Of a DNA stretch of 64,000 nucleotides, positions 47,134 through 57,727 are shown piece by piece. Every line of letters begins with the position of its first letter. The first letter of the stretch is position 1. The DNA is taken from contig MCFH01000038.1 of assembly GCA_002104945.1 (NCBI GenBank), positions 414,501 through 478,500 of the forward strand, read 5' to 3'. The stretch is from Piromyces finnis (lineage: Eukaryota; Neocallimastigomycota; Neocallimastigomycetes; Neocallimastigales; Neocallimastigaceae). Made by a program: the position numbers and the translations under genes. Under the pieces are notes generated by a model, which had not been told where the DNA came from, made no database searches, and worked only from the letters and a program-made list of their open reading frames with translations.

Positions 47134-47468
47134 GTTTTCAATTCATAAAATTAATATAAATATTTTCTTAAATCTAAAAATTAACATCAATAGTTTTTAT
47201 CATAATTTACCAATTAGTAAATAAAATAAATATATTTATTACTTAAGGCAATATATAATTATTATATATAAATGTATATAACGATAAAGTGTAATGTTAA
47301 AATACCTTCCAACATAAATTTTATAATATGTATAGCTCAATATTCTTAATTAATTTTAAGGTAAAAGTCCATTTATCTGAATGAATCCATAATATTTTGT
47401 AAAGTTTTTGTATTGTTCTGTAAATTATATATGTAGTCCTTAAAAAACTATTATATAAAAAACATTTA

Positions 47469-47508
<40 letters not shown>

Positions 47509-47687
47509 ATTCTTTATTTTATTTTTTTAAATAAATAAAAAAAAAAAAAACTAAAGTTTAATAACATAAAATTTAAAATTTACTTTTCTTTATAAATAAA
47601 AGTCATTGTCATTGTCATTGTATATTATAAACTTTTATTTTGATAAATTTCATAAATATTTAGAGATTAAAAGTTTAATATATATAC

Positions 47688-47719
<32 letters not shown>

Positions 47720-47902
47720 TTAATAAAAGATTTAAATACAATTTACAATTTTTATCTTTATAAGGTTGATAGTATTTTCTAATAAAAATTTTTTATTAAC
47801 CTTTATATTATATTAAAAGTCGTTATAAAACTTTAATACTAATAAAATACGTATATAATAAAGTTTAATAAATTTTTGATATTTTTTAAATGGAATGGCT
47901 TC
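47134..47902. other. Intergenic region between convergent genes
   Basis: 3' flanks of the GNAT and ankyrin genes. Contains a T run of about 35 nt at 47470-47504, an A run near 47687-47716, and a triple GTCATT-type repeat near 47603-47620. No ORF supported. Confidence 0.6.
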
Positions 47903-49432
47903 TTATGATATAGTTTTATTTGATTTTAAGCTTTCTTTTTTTTTCATATACAATTCAATAATATCTTTATTATCATTTTCTTTAATATAATCTAAAATTG
48001 ATTTTTGATTATTATCACAATCAAAAACATTAGCATTAAGATTGAAAAGAATTTCTATTATTTCTTCAAAATCATTTTCTATGGCATACATAAGAGCAGA
48101 CTTTCCGAATTTATCTTTACTATTAATGTCACATCCATTAATAAGTAAAAACTTTATAATATCATTATTACCATAAACAATAGAATATATTAAACATGTT
48201 TTTTCATCCTCATCTTTTAAATGAATATCTGCACCATATTTAAGAAGTAACTCTACAATATATTTATTTCGTTGTTGACATGCATACATTAGGGATGTTG
48301 CTCCATGATGATCCCTGTGATTTATATTAGATCCTTGATTTAATAATAATTCAGTAATGAGTAAATTATTGGATTGGCTTGACCATGTTAATGGAATTTT
48401 CCCCATATTATCAATATCATGAATATAAATTCCCCGTTCAATTAATAACCTTGAAACTTTATCATTATCATTGGTAATAGAATAAATAAGGGAAGATAGA
48501 CCATTATTATCTTTAATATTAATATCAGCTCCTTGATTTAATAAAAATTCAACCAGGTTATAATTCCCACTCTGGCAAGCATGAGATAAGGGTGACATTC
48601 CATAGAAGTCTTTTATATTAATATCAGCACCATAGGATAATAAATGTTGAGCAATATCTATATTTTCTCTATAAATAGCCCATATTAATGCTGTTTTTTT
48701 ATCTTCTCCTTTTTCATTAATAGAAATATTACCGTATTGAAGAAGTTTTTTTACAATATCCAAATTATTTTGTCGACACGCAAAAATTAATACAGTATCA
48801 TTATCGTCGTTTTTTACATTCATATATATTTTCCCTTTTTTCTCTTTTACTTTATTCTCAATATACTCTATCACGTATTTTTTGTGTGATTTATAATAGA
48901 GTATAATATCTATTATATCTTCTGTATCACATGTGAAGTAATTTAAAATTAATTCTATTAAATGATGATCACCAAATTTTATAGCATTCATTAAACAAGT
49001 ATTTCCTTCATTATCTATTTCATTCACATTAATACCATTTTTTAATAAATAATATAATTGTAAAGAATTGATTTTCTTTAATTTGAAAAGATAGGAAAGA
49101 ATATTTTCATGATGATTATTTAATAGATTAATATCTGCATGATTCTGTAAAAGTAAATTGGCTACTTTAAATTGATTTTCTTTAATAGCAATAAATAATG
49201 GTATTTTGTTTTCTTGTATTTCATAGTTCACATTTCTCATTATTGAAATTACTATTTTAATAATATCGATTGAACACTTATTTTCTATTAAGAAAACTAA
49301 AATATTTTGAAGTGTACATGTCTGAGTCTTGTAATAACTTAAAAGTGCTGTTATTTCATTAATATTATTAATTTTAATAATGTCTGATAAAATTTTATAA
49401 TCATTAACTATTTCTTTACTACTATTATCCAT
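47903..49432 (-). CDS. Ankyrin-repeat protein
   Basis: Intronless, 509 residues, no signal peptide or membrane segment. From about residue 75 to 485 it consists of about eleven ankyrin repeats. The best ones read K-T-A-L-I-W-A-I-Y-R-E-N-I-D-I-A-Q-H-L-L, M-S-P-L-S-H-A-C-Q-S-G-N-Y-N-L-V-E-F-L-L and T-S-L-M-Y-A-C-Q-Q-R-N-K-Y-I-V-E-L-L-L, each followed by x-x-G-A-D-I-x-x-K-D. The first repeats are degenerate. The tail (about residues 486-509) is Lys/Ser-rich. Ankyrin proteins serve as binding scaffolds; the partner is unknown. Large intronless ankyrin families are common in gut fungi and also in their bacterial and viral associates, so origin is open. Confidence 0.85.
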   Translation of the reverse strand: MDNSSKEIVNDYKILSDIIKINNINEITALLSYYKTQTCTLQNILVFLIENKCSIDIIKIVISIMRNVNYEIQENKIPLFIAIKENQFKVANLLLQNHADINLLNNHHENILSYLFKLKKINSLQLYYLLKNGINVNEIDNEGNTCLMNAIKFGDHHLIELILNYFTCDTEDIIDIILYYKSHKKYVIEYIENKVKEKKGKIYMNVKNDDNDTVLIFACRQNNLDIVKKLLQYGNISINEKGEDKKTALIWAIYRENIDIAQHLLSYGADINIKDFYGMSPLSHACQSGNYNLVEFLLNQGADINIKDNNGLSSLIYSITNDNDKVSRLLIERGIYIHDIDNMGKIPLTWSSQSNNLLITELLLNQGSNINHRDHHGATSLMYACQQRNKYIVELLLKYGADIHLKDEDEKTCLIYSIVYGNNDIIKFLLINGCDINSKDKFGKSALMYAIENDFEEIIEILFNLNANVFDCDNNQKSILDYIKENDNKDIIELYMKKKESLKSNKTIS

Positions 49433-50357
49433 TTAATATTAGTATGCACTTATATAATGATTTAAAAAGAAAAAAAAAAGTTTAATGGTATAAAAAAAAA
49501 AAGAATAAAATAAATTTAAACTTTTACATCATTAAATTCTTGTCACAAATGTTGATAAAATTTTAACTTTTTTTTTTTATTTATATTAGATTATTATTTT
49601 TAACCCGTTATTATTATAAATATGAAAAAAAAATACAAATGTGAATACTGAGTGATAAACAATTTTTATATATTAATAAATAGTTATTTCATTTTCTAAA
49701 AATAAATATGAATACATAAATAAAAAAAAATATCAAAACTATACTTTTGCTTTATTATTTATTATTATTTGGTATTAACAATATAATTTTAAATAATAAT
49801 GGGAAAAAATAATAAATAAATAATGCTTAAAAATAATGTCAATATCAATTTTTTTTATATTTCATTTTTATTATTATAGATATTTCGTTAAAGCTTTATT
49901 TAAAATATATATTAAAAATAATAATATGTATTATCTAAATAAATTATATTTATATAAATTAAAATAATTTATTATTAATTACAATAAAAAACTAAAAAGA
50001 AAATTTTTAAAAAAAATGGTAAAATAATAGCTATTTTAGAGTTAATTATATCATTTTTATAAATCATATAAAATGATAAAAAGTCATCTTAATGTAATCT
50101 TTTTTTTATATATAATTATATATTAATATATTTAAATGATATATATAATTAATTTTTGAAAATTGGTATATTATTATCATAGAGAAATAATCTATTATGA
50201 TATTATTGTTTTTATAAACAAATTAATTATATAGGAAAAATTAAAAAAATAAATATAATAAAAACAAACTGAAGAAATTAGAAATTTATAATTAATTGTT
50301 ATGAATTAGATATTTTTGATTGATTATTTTTTGTGTAAATAATTATTTTTGTAAAAT
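49433..50357. other. Intergenic region
   Basis: Promoter side of the ankyrin gene and 3' flank of the large Cys-repeat gene. Very AT-rich; no ORF or distinct motif found. Confidence 0.6.
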
Positions 50358-53300
50358 TTATAGATGTAGGAAAAAGAATGACGTTATGATAGTCAGTAGT
50401 AAGAAAGTAAAAGATATTTTTATTGATTGATGAGCAGCACTTGGATTACATTTATCAGGATTATCAGAATCATCCGCACAATAGACATAACCCATATTAC
50501 TTACAGAACAAATTTCAGATTCATCAACTTTATTCAAAGTAACATAATTATTAACACAAACTAAATCAAAGGTAGGTTCATGATCTTCAAAATTATAAGT
50601 ACAATTAGTGTAGACAGCTGGAACAACTGGTAAATAGTTACGGCCCTTTTTATATGTTGCTGTGGAATGATTATTCTTTGCAATTTTTTCTACAGCATAT
50701 CTTACTTTAGATGGATAATCATTACTAAGAATAGTAGGGAAGTTTATAATGTATCTTGCTGAATAAACACAATTCTTGGAATTCATGAGATTAAGAATGT
50801 TACCACTTTCGCAACGGTAATAATAGCCATCAATGAAATAGTATTGGCCTAAAACACAAGATTGAATTTTACATACAGTTTCTTCTAATTCCTCAGAATC
50901 ATATTCACAATAATATATTTCACCATTATTAGTAAAGACATAACCAGAATCAGAAATATGACGACATCCATTATTGGAACATTCATACATTTCCTTGTCA
51001 ATGGTATAATAGAAACCTATGTTGACTCTGGATTCTAATTTTATGGCATTATTTATAATACTAAATTTGTAGATATAAAAATCGGTCGGATTGACAGAAA
51101 TGTAGGCATAACCAGATTTCTGAGGAGCTTCCCAAACACCATTTACTAAACGATACATAGTATTAACACTGTCATCATAGTAGTAAATATTTTCTTTTGG
51201 ACTATAGATATCACATCTTTTTTTAACACAACCATAAATAACAATATTCTTTGGTTTAATGGTATAGTCCTTATAATCTGCGGTGTAATTAGTAGATTTT
51301 GATATAATACGATAAGAGGTATGATCAATCATTTTTGCAGAAAATCTATCCATTTGGTAAAGAAATTCAGAGTGACCATAGATATTGGTATCAATACTAT
51401 TACTACGATAACAAAGAGCTGATTCACGAGAAGGAATATTACCCGAGGTTAAAACTAACTCACCCTTATAGGTAATACAAAATTCCTGTTTCACTAAATC
51501 GTATTTTGGAGTACAATGATTACCACCGTAAATACAAATGATATCCTTTGTGTATGGGAAAGAAAATTTTTTAGTGTCAGATGAATACTTTATAATTTTT
51601 TTATTAATGTCAGCAATATAAGTATCAGTTGTTAAGTTATCAACAACGGAACAAGATTGGCCATTACATTTAAATATTTTTGTTCTTTTATCATTATATT
51701 CATCAATGTTAATACCATTTGCTAAAGTATTTGAGATTATATTAATAAAGTAGTAACCAGTATTGACCATTAAAGTGACTCGACTATCATCTAAATGGTA
51801 AATATTAGAACCGGAAGTAAAATAATAGTTTTTATAGGCTTTAGAAACTTCAATACAATTGGTATTCATAGCAGAATTATTATTATTCTCAGTGTTATTA
51901 GATTCAACTATAATTGTACCAGTAGCAAAGTAAAGTTTGGATCTTTCGAGATTTGTACAATAGCCACCAGTAGTTAAAGTAGTCGTAGCGCCTGTCTGAG
52001 AAGCATAAACTGAGGTAATATAACATAAATCATTATTAAATGAGCAGATAGGAATAAGTGCCAATTCAGCAGCACTAAGTTCTCTACAACTTTCCTGATC
52101 ACATATAATAATGTTGTGTATATTTTCTCTTTTTTGAATATAATGTTGTTCTTCTTCTCCAGGAAGGAAGATGTCTATATCATCATCACTTCTTTTAATC
52201 TTCTTTCCAGGGGTGGAACCAGCAGAAATGTAGACACCTACACCAGCTTGAATGGCCTTGCATTCATTTTCATCACAAATTACCAAAGATTTAGCTTCAT
52301 TAGAAACATAGGCACCCTTACTAGTAGCCTCCAATCCACAACTAATATTATCATTATTATTTATACAATGAATAATATATTTGGTGTTGATGGTACCTTT
52401 ATAAGAAGAAAAATAATATCCTTCAGTTGCAGGAATTTCAGCACATTCTAAACGAGAAACACAATTAATCAAAATAGAGGGAGAATAGGTGATGTAATAG
52501 CCTATCGTAGGAGTGATAGCATTACAATTGCCAGAATAGCATTGAATAATTTGTTTTGATGTTGTATTAGCCCCAGCATTTAAATAATAACGGAAGCTAT
52601 TAACAGCTATAAATGAACATTTCGTGGAGGAACTACAGTAAATGACACCTGTTCTTTTATAATCTAAATAGTAACCAACATTTGCTTCTATTGTTTTACA
52701 GTCATTCGATTGACATGAAATTAATTTATTTGAACTATTATCATATCCTTCATTTAACATATAAATATTATTTGGGGTAATTGAATTACACCTGCCATTA
52801 TCATCACAATCTAATACATAGGGATACTTTCCATTGACAGATCTACTTCCATCTAAGTAGTATCCTGCTACAGTGATTGAATTTAGTTCAGAATTATTAC
52901 AATAGAGACCCTTATGATTACTTGCGTCATAGATATACATCTCTTTAGTGCAACTATTAACTGGGATACAACTTGGAATAAAACTGTTACAATTATAGAA
53001 ACTAATTCTAGAATTAAGAGAAATACTTTCAGCATAATTCATGATTCTTTCATTAGTTCTGGTATTAATAGCAATAATACCATCTTCAATAACTAAAGTA
53101 ATTGAGGCATGTGAGATTTTGAAAAGGGTACTAAGAGAGGAAGTAATACCAGGGAAAATATCAGCATTTACAGTGGTATAAACATAATTTTCTTGATCTG
53201 GGTCACTACCGGAGATTACCATATAGGTATCAATTTCTTCTTCATCCAATTCAGTACGAGTTTCATTTAATTCAAAAGGTTTAATAACAAATTGAATTTT

Positions 53301-54950
53301 TGAACTACTAAAACAATAACTACCAGCAGGAATAATAACTTTTTCAGACACAATATTGCAAACGTTGGCTGGTTTCGAAATACATGAGGTTTGACATTCA
53401 ATAACTTCATCACCGTCTTCATTATTAGCATTGATATAAAACCCTGGTGAAGACTTCATAGCTGAACAGAGAGTTGTACTAGAACAATAAATTAAACTGT
53501 AATATTTATTATTTGTATAGGTGGCTTGATCAAGAAAGTAACCTACATTTGCTTCTATTGATTTACAGAGTATATCTGAACAACGAATTATCGGTTTACT
53601 GGTTGCATCTTCTTGACTGTTAACGTAATAACCTTCTTCTACATTTTCAATGATAACGCAAGAATGTTCTGAGGTACAACTAATTAAAGAATTTGTGTTT
53701 TTATATGTATAATAATCACCAGATGTGACCTCAATTGTTGAACATGTATTTTTGCCAGTATTATCAACAGAACAATATATTAAGGGGTAACGGTATTTAT
53801 CAGCACCACCATTAAGGTAATAACCAGTCATAGTATCATCTACCTTCCAAACAGATGAATCATAAATAATTAAATGAGAATCAAAAGAAACATAATGATT
53901 ATTTTCATCCGCTCCTACTTCGTCACAAGAGGTTTTTTCATTACAATATATTAATGGTTTACTTGTACTGGCACCACTATTAATATAATAAACATTATCA
54001 TTTTCAATTTCAATTTCTTCATATTTATTTGTTGATGAATATTTAATTATTGGTTTTGTTGTTTTTTTAAAACCCGCATTAAGAAAATAGGAATTATCTT
54101 GAGGATCAGAACTTTCTTTATATTCCACCTTACAACCATAGTCACTTGAACATAAAATAATTGCATGTATTACATTACTATTAGTAGTATCATATTCACC
54201 TCCAAGATAATATCCTTCAGAAGCGTAAATTCCGTTATAGTCAATAGCATCGTTGGGAATAACTTTACGAACTGAACAACCTTCTTCAGAAGAACAATCA
54301 ATTAATCCATCATTATCATCCATGGTAAAAACAAAATAAGGATAAGTGGTAATATCTGAAATTTCTACTATTTCATCAGTTTTATATGTTAATACTTTGG
54401 ATGGTTCATCAGATTTTACATAATATTTATTTAATATATTTGATATACTAACTAATTCACAAGCATTAACGTTAGTACATATTAATATATCGTCAGTTCC
54501 AATTAAATATGCTTGGTTTGCATCAGTAGTCATTATTTTATATTCATTAGAAGTATATTTAATAACTTGGGTTCCTCCACCATATTTATTTATATAGTTA
54601 CCATTTGTTGAAATAGGAGTAAATTTGACTTCATTTTCTGAATTATATGTAAAACCTATCACAATAGTTGCTTTTGATATTAAAGATGATATAATTTCAC
54701 CTTTATCATTAATGAAAACATTTTCGCCATTACTAACACCAACTATTGTTCCTGTTTCTTCCAAAGAATTTAAATTAGTACATTTACTTTTATAAAATAC
54801 AAGTTTGTTGTCCTTAATACAATATTTATTATATTTGTTAGAATCGCAATTACAATCAATTGGTGTTGCTGTTTTTGCTTTGTGAATAATAAAGTATATT
54901 AAAAAGTGAAATAAAATAAATTTATTCCTAAAAATAAATATAGCATCCAA
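50358..54950 (-). CDS. Large secreted Cys-repeat protein, candidate scaffoldin
   Basis: Intronless, 1530 residues. The N-terminus has a hydrophobic signal (F-I-L-F-H-F-L-I-Y-F-I-I-H-K-A-K-T-A). The body is built from about 20 irregular repeats of 25-35 residues: G-Y-Y-L/I-x(5-15)-L-I-x-C-x(3-6)-C-x-x-I, for example A-N-V-G-Y-Y-L-D ... G-V-I-Y-C-S-S-S-T-K-C-S-F-I. Three repeat blocks are separated by longer non-repeat parts (about 530-640, 960-1190 and 1230-1300). The C-terminus ends S-A-A-H-Q-S-I-K-I-S-F-T-F-L-L-L-T-I-I-T-S-F-F-F-L-H-L, a GPI-anchor signal or terminal membrane helix. Signal, repeats and C-terminal anchor match the layout described for ScaA scaffoldins of anaerobic fungi, which hold dockerin-bearing enzymes in the cellulosome. 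The scaffoldin call is from memory of that architecture; another cell-wall Cys-repeat family is possible. Confidence 0.55.
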   Translation of the reverse strand: MDAIFIFRNKFILFHFLIYFIIHKAKTATPIDCNCDSNKYNKYCIKDNKLVFYKSKCTNLNSLEETGTIVGVSNGENVFINDKGEIISSLISKATIVIGFTYNSENEVKFTPISTNGNYINKYGGGTQVIKYTSNEYKIMTTDANQAYLIGTDDILICTNVNACELVSISNILNKYYVKSDEPSKVLTYKTDEIVEISDITTYPYFVFTMDDNDGLIDCSSEEGCSVRKVIPNDAIDYNGIYASEGYYLGGEYDTTNSNVIHAIILCSSDYGCKVEYKESSDPQDNSYFLNAGFKKTTKPIIKYSSTNKYEEIEIENDNVYYINSGASTSKPLIYCNEKTSCDEVGADENNHYVSFDSHLIIYDSSVWKVDDTMTGYYLNGGADKYRYPLIYCSVDNTGKNTCSTIEVTSGDYYTYKNTNSLISCTSEHSCVIIENVEEGYYVNSQEDATSKPIIRCSDILCKSIEANVGYFLDQATYTNNKYYSLIYCSSTTLCSAMKSSPGFYINANNEDGDEVIECQTSCISKPANVCNIVSEKVIIPAGSYCFSSSKIQFVIKPFELNETRTELDEEEIDTYMVISGSDPDQENYVYTTVNADIFPGITSSLSTLFKISHASITLVIEDGIIAINTRTNERIMNYAESISLNSRISFYNCNSFIPSCIPVNSCTKEMYIYDASNHKGLYCNNSELNSITVAGYYLDGSRSVNGKYPYVLDCDDNGRCNSITPNNIYMLNEGYDNSSNKLISCQSNDCKTIEANVGYYLDYKRTGVIYCSSSTKCSFIAVNSFRYYLNAGANTTSKQIIQCYSGNCNAITPTIGYYITYSPSILINCVSRLECAEIPATEGYYFSSYKGTINTKYIIHCINNNDNISCGLEATSKGAYVSNEAKSLVICDENECKAIQAGVGVYISAGSTPGKKIKRSDDDIDIFLPGEEEQHYIQKRENIHNIIICDQESCRELSAAELALIPICSFNNDLCYITSVYASQTGATTTLTTGGYCTNLERSKLYFATGTIIVESNNTENNNNSAMNTNCIEVSKAYKNYYFTSGSNIYHLDDSRVTLMVNTGYYFINIISNTLANGINIDEYNDKRTKIFKCNGQSCSVVDNLTTDTYIADINKKIIKYSSDTKKFSFPYTKDIICIYGGNHCTPKYDLVKQEFCITYKGELVLTSGNIPSRESALCYRSNSIDTNIYGHSEFLYQMDRFSAKMIDHTSYRIISKSTNYTADYKDYTIKPKNIVIYGCVKKRCDIYSPKENIYYYDDSVNTMYRLVNGVWEAPQKSGYAYISVNPTDFYIYKFSIINNAIKLESRVNIGFYYTIDKEMYECSNNGCRHISDSGYVFTNNGEIYYCEYDSEELEETVCKIQSCVLGQYYFIDGYYYRCESGNILNLMNSKNCVYSARYIINFPTILSNDYPSKVRYAVEKIAKNNHSTATYKKGRNYLPVVPAVYTNCTYNFEDHEPTFDLVCVNNYVTLNKVDESEICSVSNMGYVYCADDSDNPDKCNPSAAHQSIKISFTFLLLTIITSFFFLHL

Positions 54951-57727
54951 TTTTTAATAGATTAAATATATCAATATCAATAATTAAAACACATATATAT
55001 ATTATCAATTATAAATAATATTTATAAATATGATTGAAGAATTATTAAAATAATATAATATTATATATATATATACCATAATAATGTAAAAATAGGAAGA
55101 TTTCGATATTTAATATTCATATTTATCTAATATTACAATAATGAAATTTCTTTTATATAAAATAACTATAGTATATATCTTTTTTTAATATTTCAGTTAA
55201 TATTATAAAATTTTTCTGATTTTTTGTTTTTGTTTTGTTTTTTTAATTGAGAGAAAATGAATATATTAGTTTTATTGTTAAGTATCCCAATATTCAAAAT
55301 TATATATATATATCAAAATATATAAAATAATTAATTTAATAAAAATAAAAACATATAATAAAAGCTATGTAAATAAAAAGAAATAATTACCTTTTAATAG
55401 TCTTTTATTTTTAATATTTACTTTTTGTGTATATTTATGTTTTATTGGTGTTTGTTTGTTTTTTCTAAAGTTATTATCTTTTTCAATTTACTCTAACTTT
55501 TTAAAATATATATATATCATTTCTTTTCTTTTGAAAAAAAAAAAAAAAAATATTGAAAATGAAAATCTTAAATTAGAATAAATATTAAGAATTACTATTA
55601 TTTAACGATATTTAAAGTAATTTCAAATGTTCTAATCGAATAATTATAAAATGAAATGTTAAGAAAATATATCTTAAGTAATTTTTAATAAAAATATTCA
55701 CTTTTTTTTAAAAAAAAAATAATTGTATGAATTTATTATTCTTTTATTTTAAACTCATGATATTATATTTTAATATATTAATTAATGTTTTTTAGTTTTC
55801 CTTATTGTAATAATAAAGTAAAATGAAATAAAAAAAAAAGGAATATTTTTTTTTTTACTAATAATACAAAAGCAAAATCAAAATAATAGAATTTTTATTT
55901 CTTTTTTTTTTTTTTTTTAATTTTGTTGTTGTTTTCTTTGGTTGTTCAAAATTTTTAATTAAAAGCTAAAAAATAAAAAAAAAATTTGCATGCGCATTAA
56001 ACTTTAAATTATAATAAAAAGTACAATGATTGTTTTTATTTTCAAAATGATGATTATTATGTTTTTTATTATTAAAAAAGATAATTAAAAAAAAAAAAAA
56101 AATAACATATCATTACTTTTTACTTTAGCTTTATTTCCAGTTTATTTATTAAATAAAAATTTTACCAAAAACAACTAGTAAAAAAAAAAAAAAACAATCT
56201 TAAAATATAAAAATATAAAACAAGGATAAATCTACAATATTGATTTTATATACCTAAGTCTTACTTTTTTTAATTGTAAAATAATATTTTTATTTAATTA
56301 AAAAATTAAAGTAAACTCTTAATTAATTTTTTTTAAAAAAAAAAAAAGTATATGATTTAATCTTTTTGGTTTTATTATTAATATTCAAAACAAAACCTTT
56401 TCTTCTAATAGAATTAAAATAAAATCAATACTATCTATAAAAATAAACATTCTTTTTTATAAATTGTAAACATTATGAATTATAATAATGAAATCATATA
56501 TATTTTTATATTTTTATTCAGTTATGTTCATATTTTTGATTATATATCTAAAAAGTAATAAATAATAAAATAATTGATTATTCCTTTTTTTTTTTTTTTT
56601 TTTTTTTTTTTTGTTTATTAAAATAAAAGTTTAATAATTTTAATTTTACGAAAATGAAATAAATAAAGAATGTATAAAATAATAGAATTTCAAGATATAT
56701 TAAACTATAAGAACATAAGAATATCATTGATAAAAAAAAAAAAAGAAAAGAAATTATATATGTTATTATGTCATTATAATAGAATAACTAAGTCTTTTTT
56801 TTTTTTGTAATATTTAAAAATTAAAATATATATTTGTATATCAATCTTAGTTTAAAGATTTTATTTTCATAATAAAACTGCGTAGTATTTATATATAGAA
56901 ACTTAACCTTAATTTCGAAATTTTATTTAATGTTATTATTTATTATTATTTATAGTATTAGTGTTATTATGATAAATTAAATGTTTTTAAAAATACTTAT
57001 ATTTAATTGTAATAAATTGCAAGATAAAAAGAAAAGATAAACTGTAATATGCTTTTTTTTTTTTAAAAATATATATACAAATATAATAAATATTATTATT
57101 ACTATTACAAAAATATAAAGATATTAATATTTCAATCTTTTTTTTTTTCTGCATTTTCATGAACATTAGTTATATAGGTTAAGGAATAGGTTAAGGAATA
57201 GTTTATGTTTTGAAATTTTTTTTTTTTTTTCATTTCAATAAAGACTATTATTAAAATTATAATAAATAATATTATAAAATATATTATTTTGTTTTTCATA
57301 ATAGTTATGAGTATAAATAATAGTTTTTTATAAAAGCTATTTTAAATGTAAAAATTATAAACATAAAAACCAATATGCCAAATATTTTAAAATTATTTTT
57401 ATTCTTCTTTTTTTGAATCATTAAAAGTAAATGAATTGTAGTATGAAGATTAAATCTTAAATAAAAGAATATTGTACTTAAAATAAATATAATATTTATT
57501 TCTCTCGCCTTTTTTGACCATATTACAAATGTTTTTTTATATTGTTTGATACTACTTCTAGTAAAAAATTGATTCTTAAATCTTTTTTTTTTTTTTTTAA
57601 TTTCTTAATCTTTTTTTATAAATTAAAAATAAATTAAAAATTTTTATTTTATTTATATTTAAAAAAGTGTAAAATCAATCTTTTAAAATAATAAACAAAA
57701 TAAATAAAATAAATAAATAAATAAAGA
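54951..57727. other. 2.8-kb gene-free divergent region
   Basis: Between the minus-strand Cys-repeat gene and plus-strand GMF; contains both promoters. Rich in homopolymers; a GGTTAAGGAATA direct repeat occurs at about 57178-57201. No ORF or RNA gene recognised. Confidence 0.5.

Noticed and set aside
52116-52451. 111-codon plus-strand ORF
   Set aside because: Antisense shadow of the 1530-residue Cys-repeat gene; no domain features of its own.
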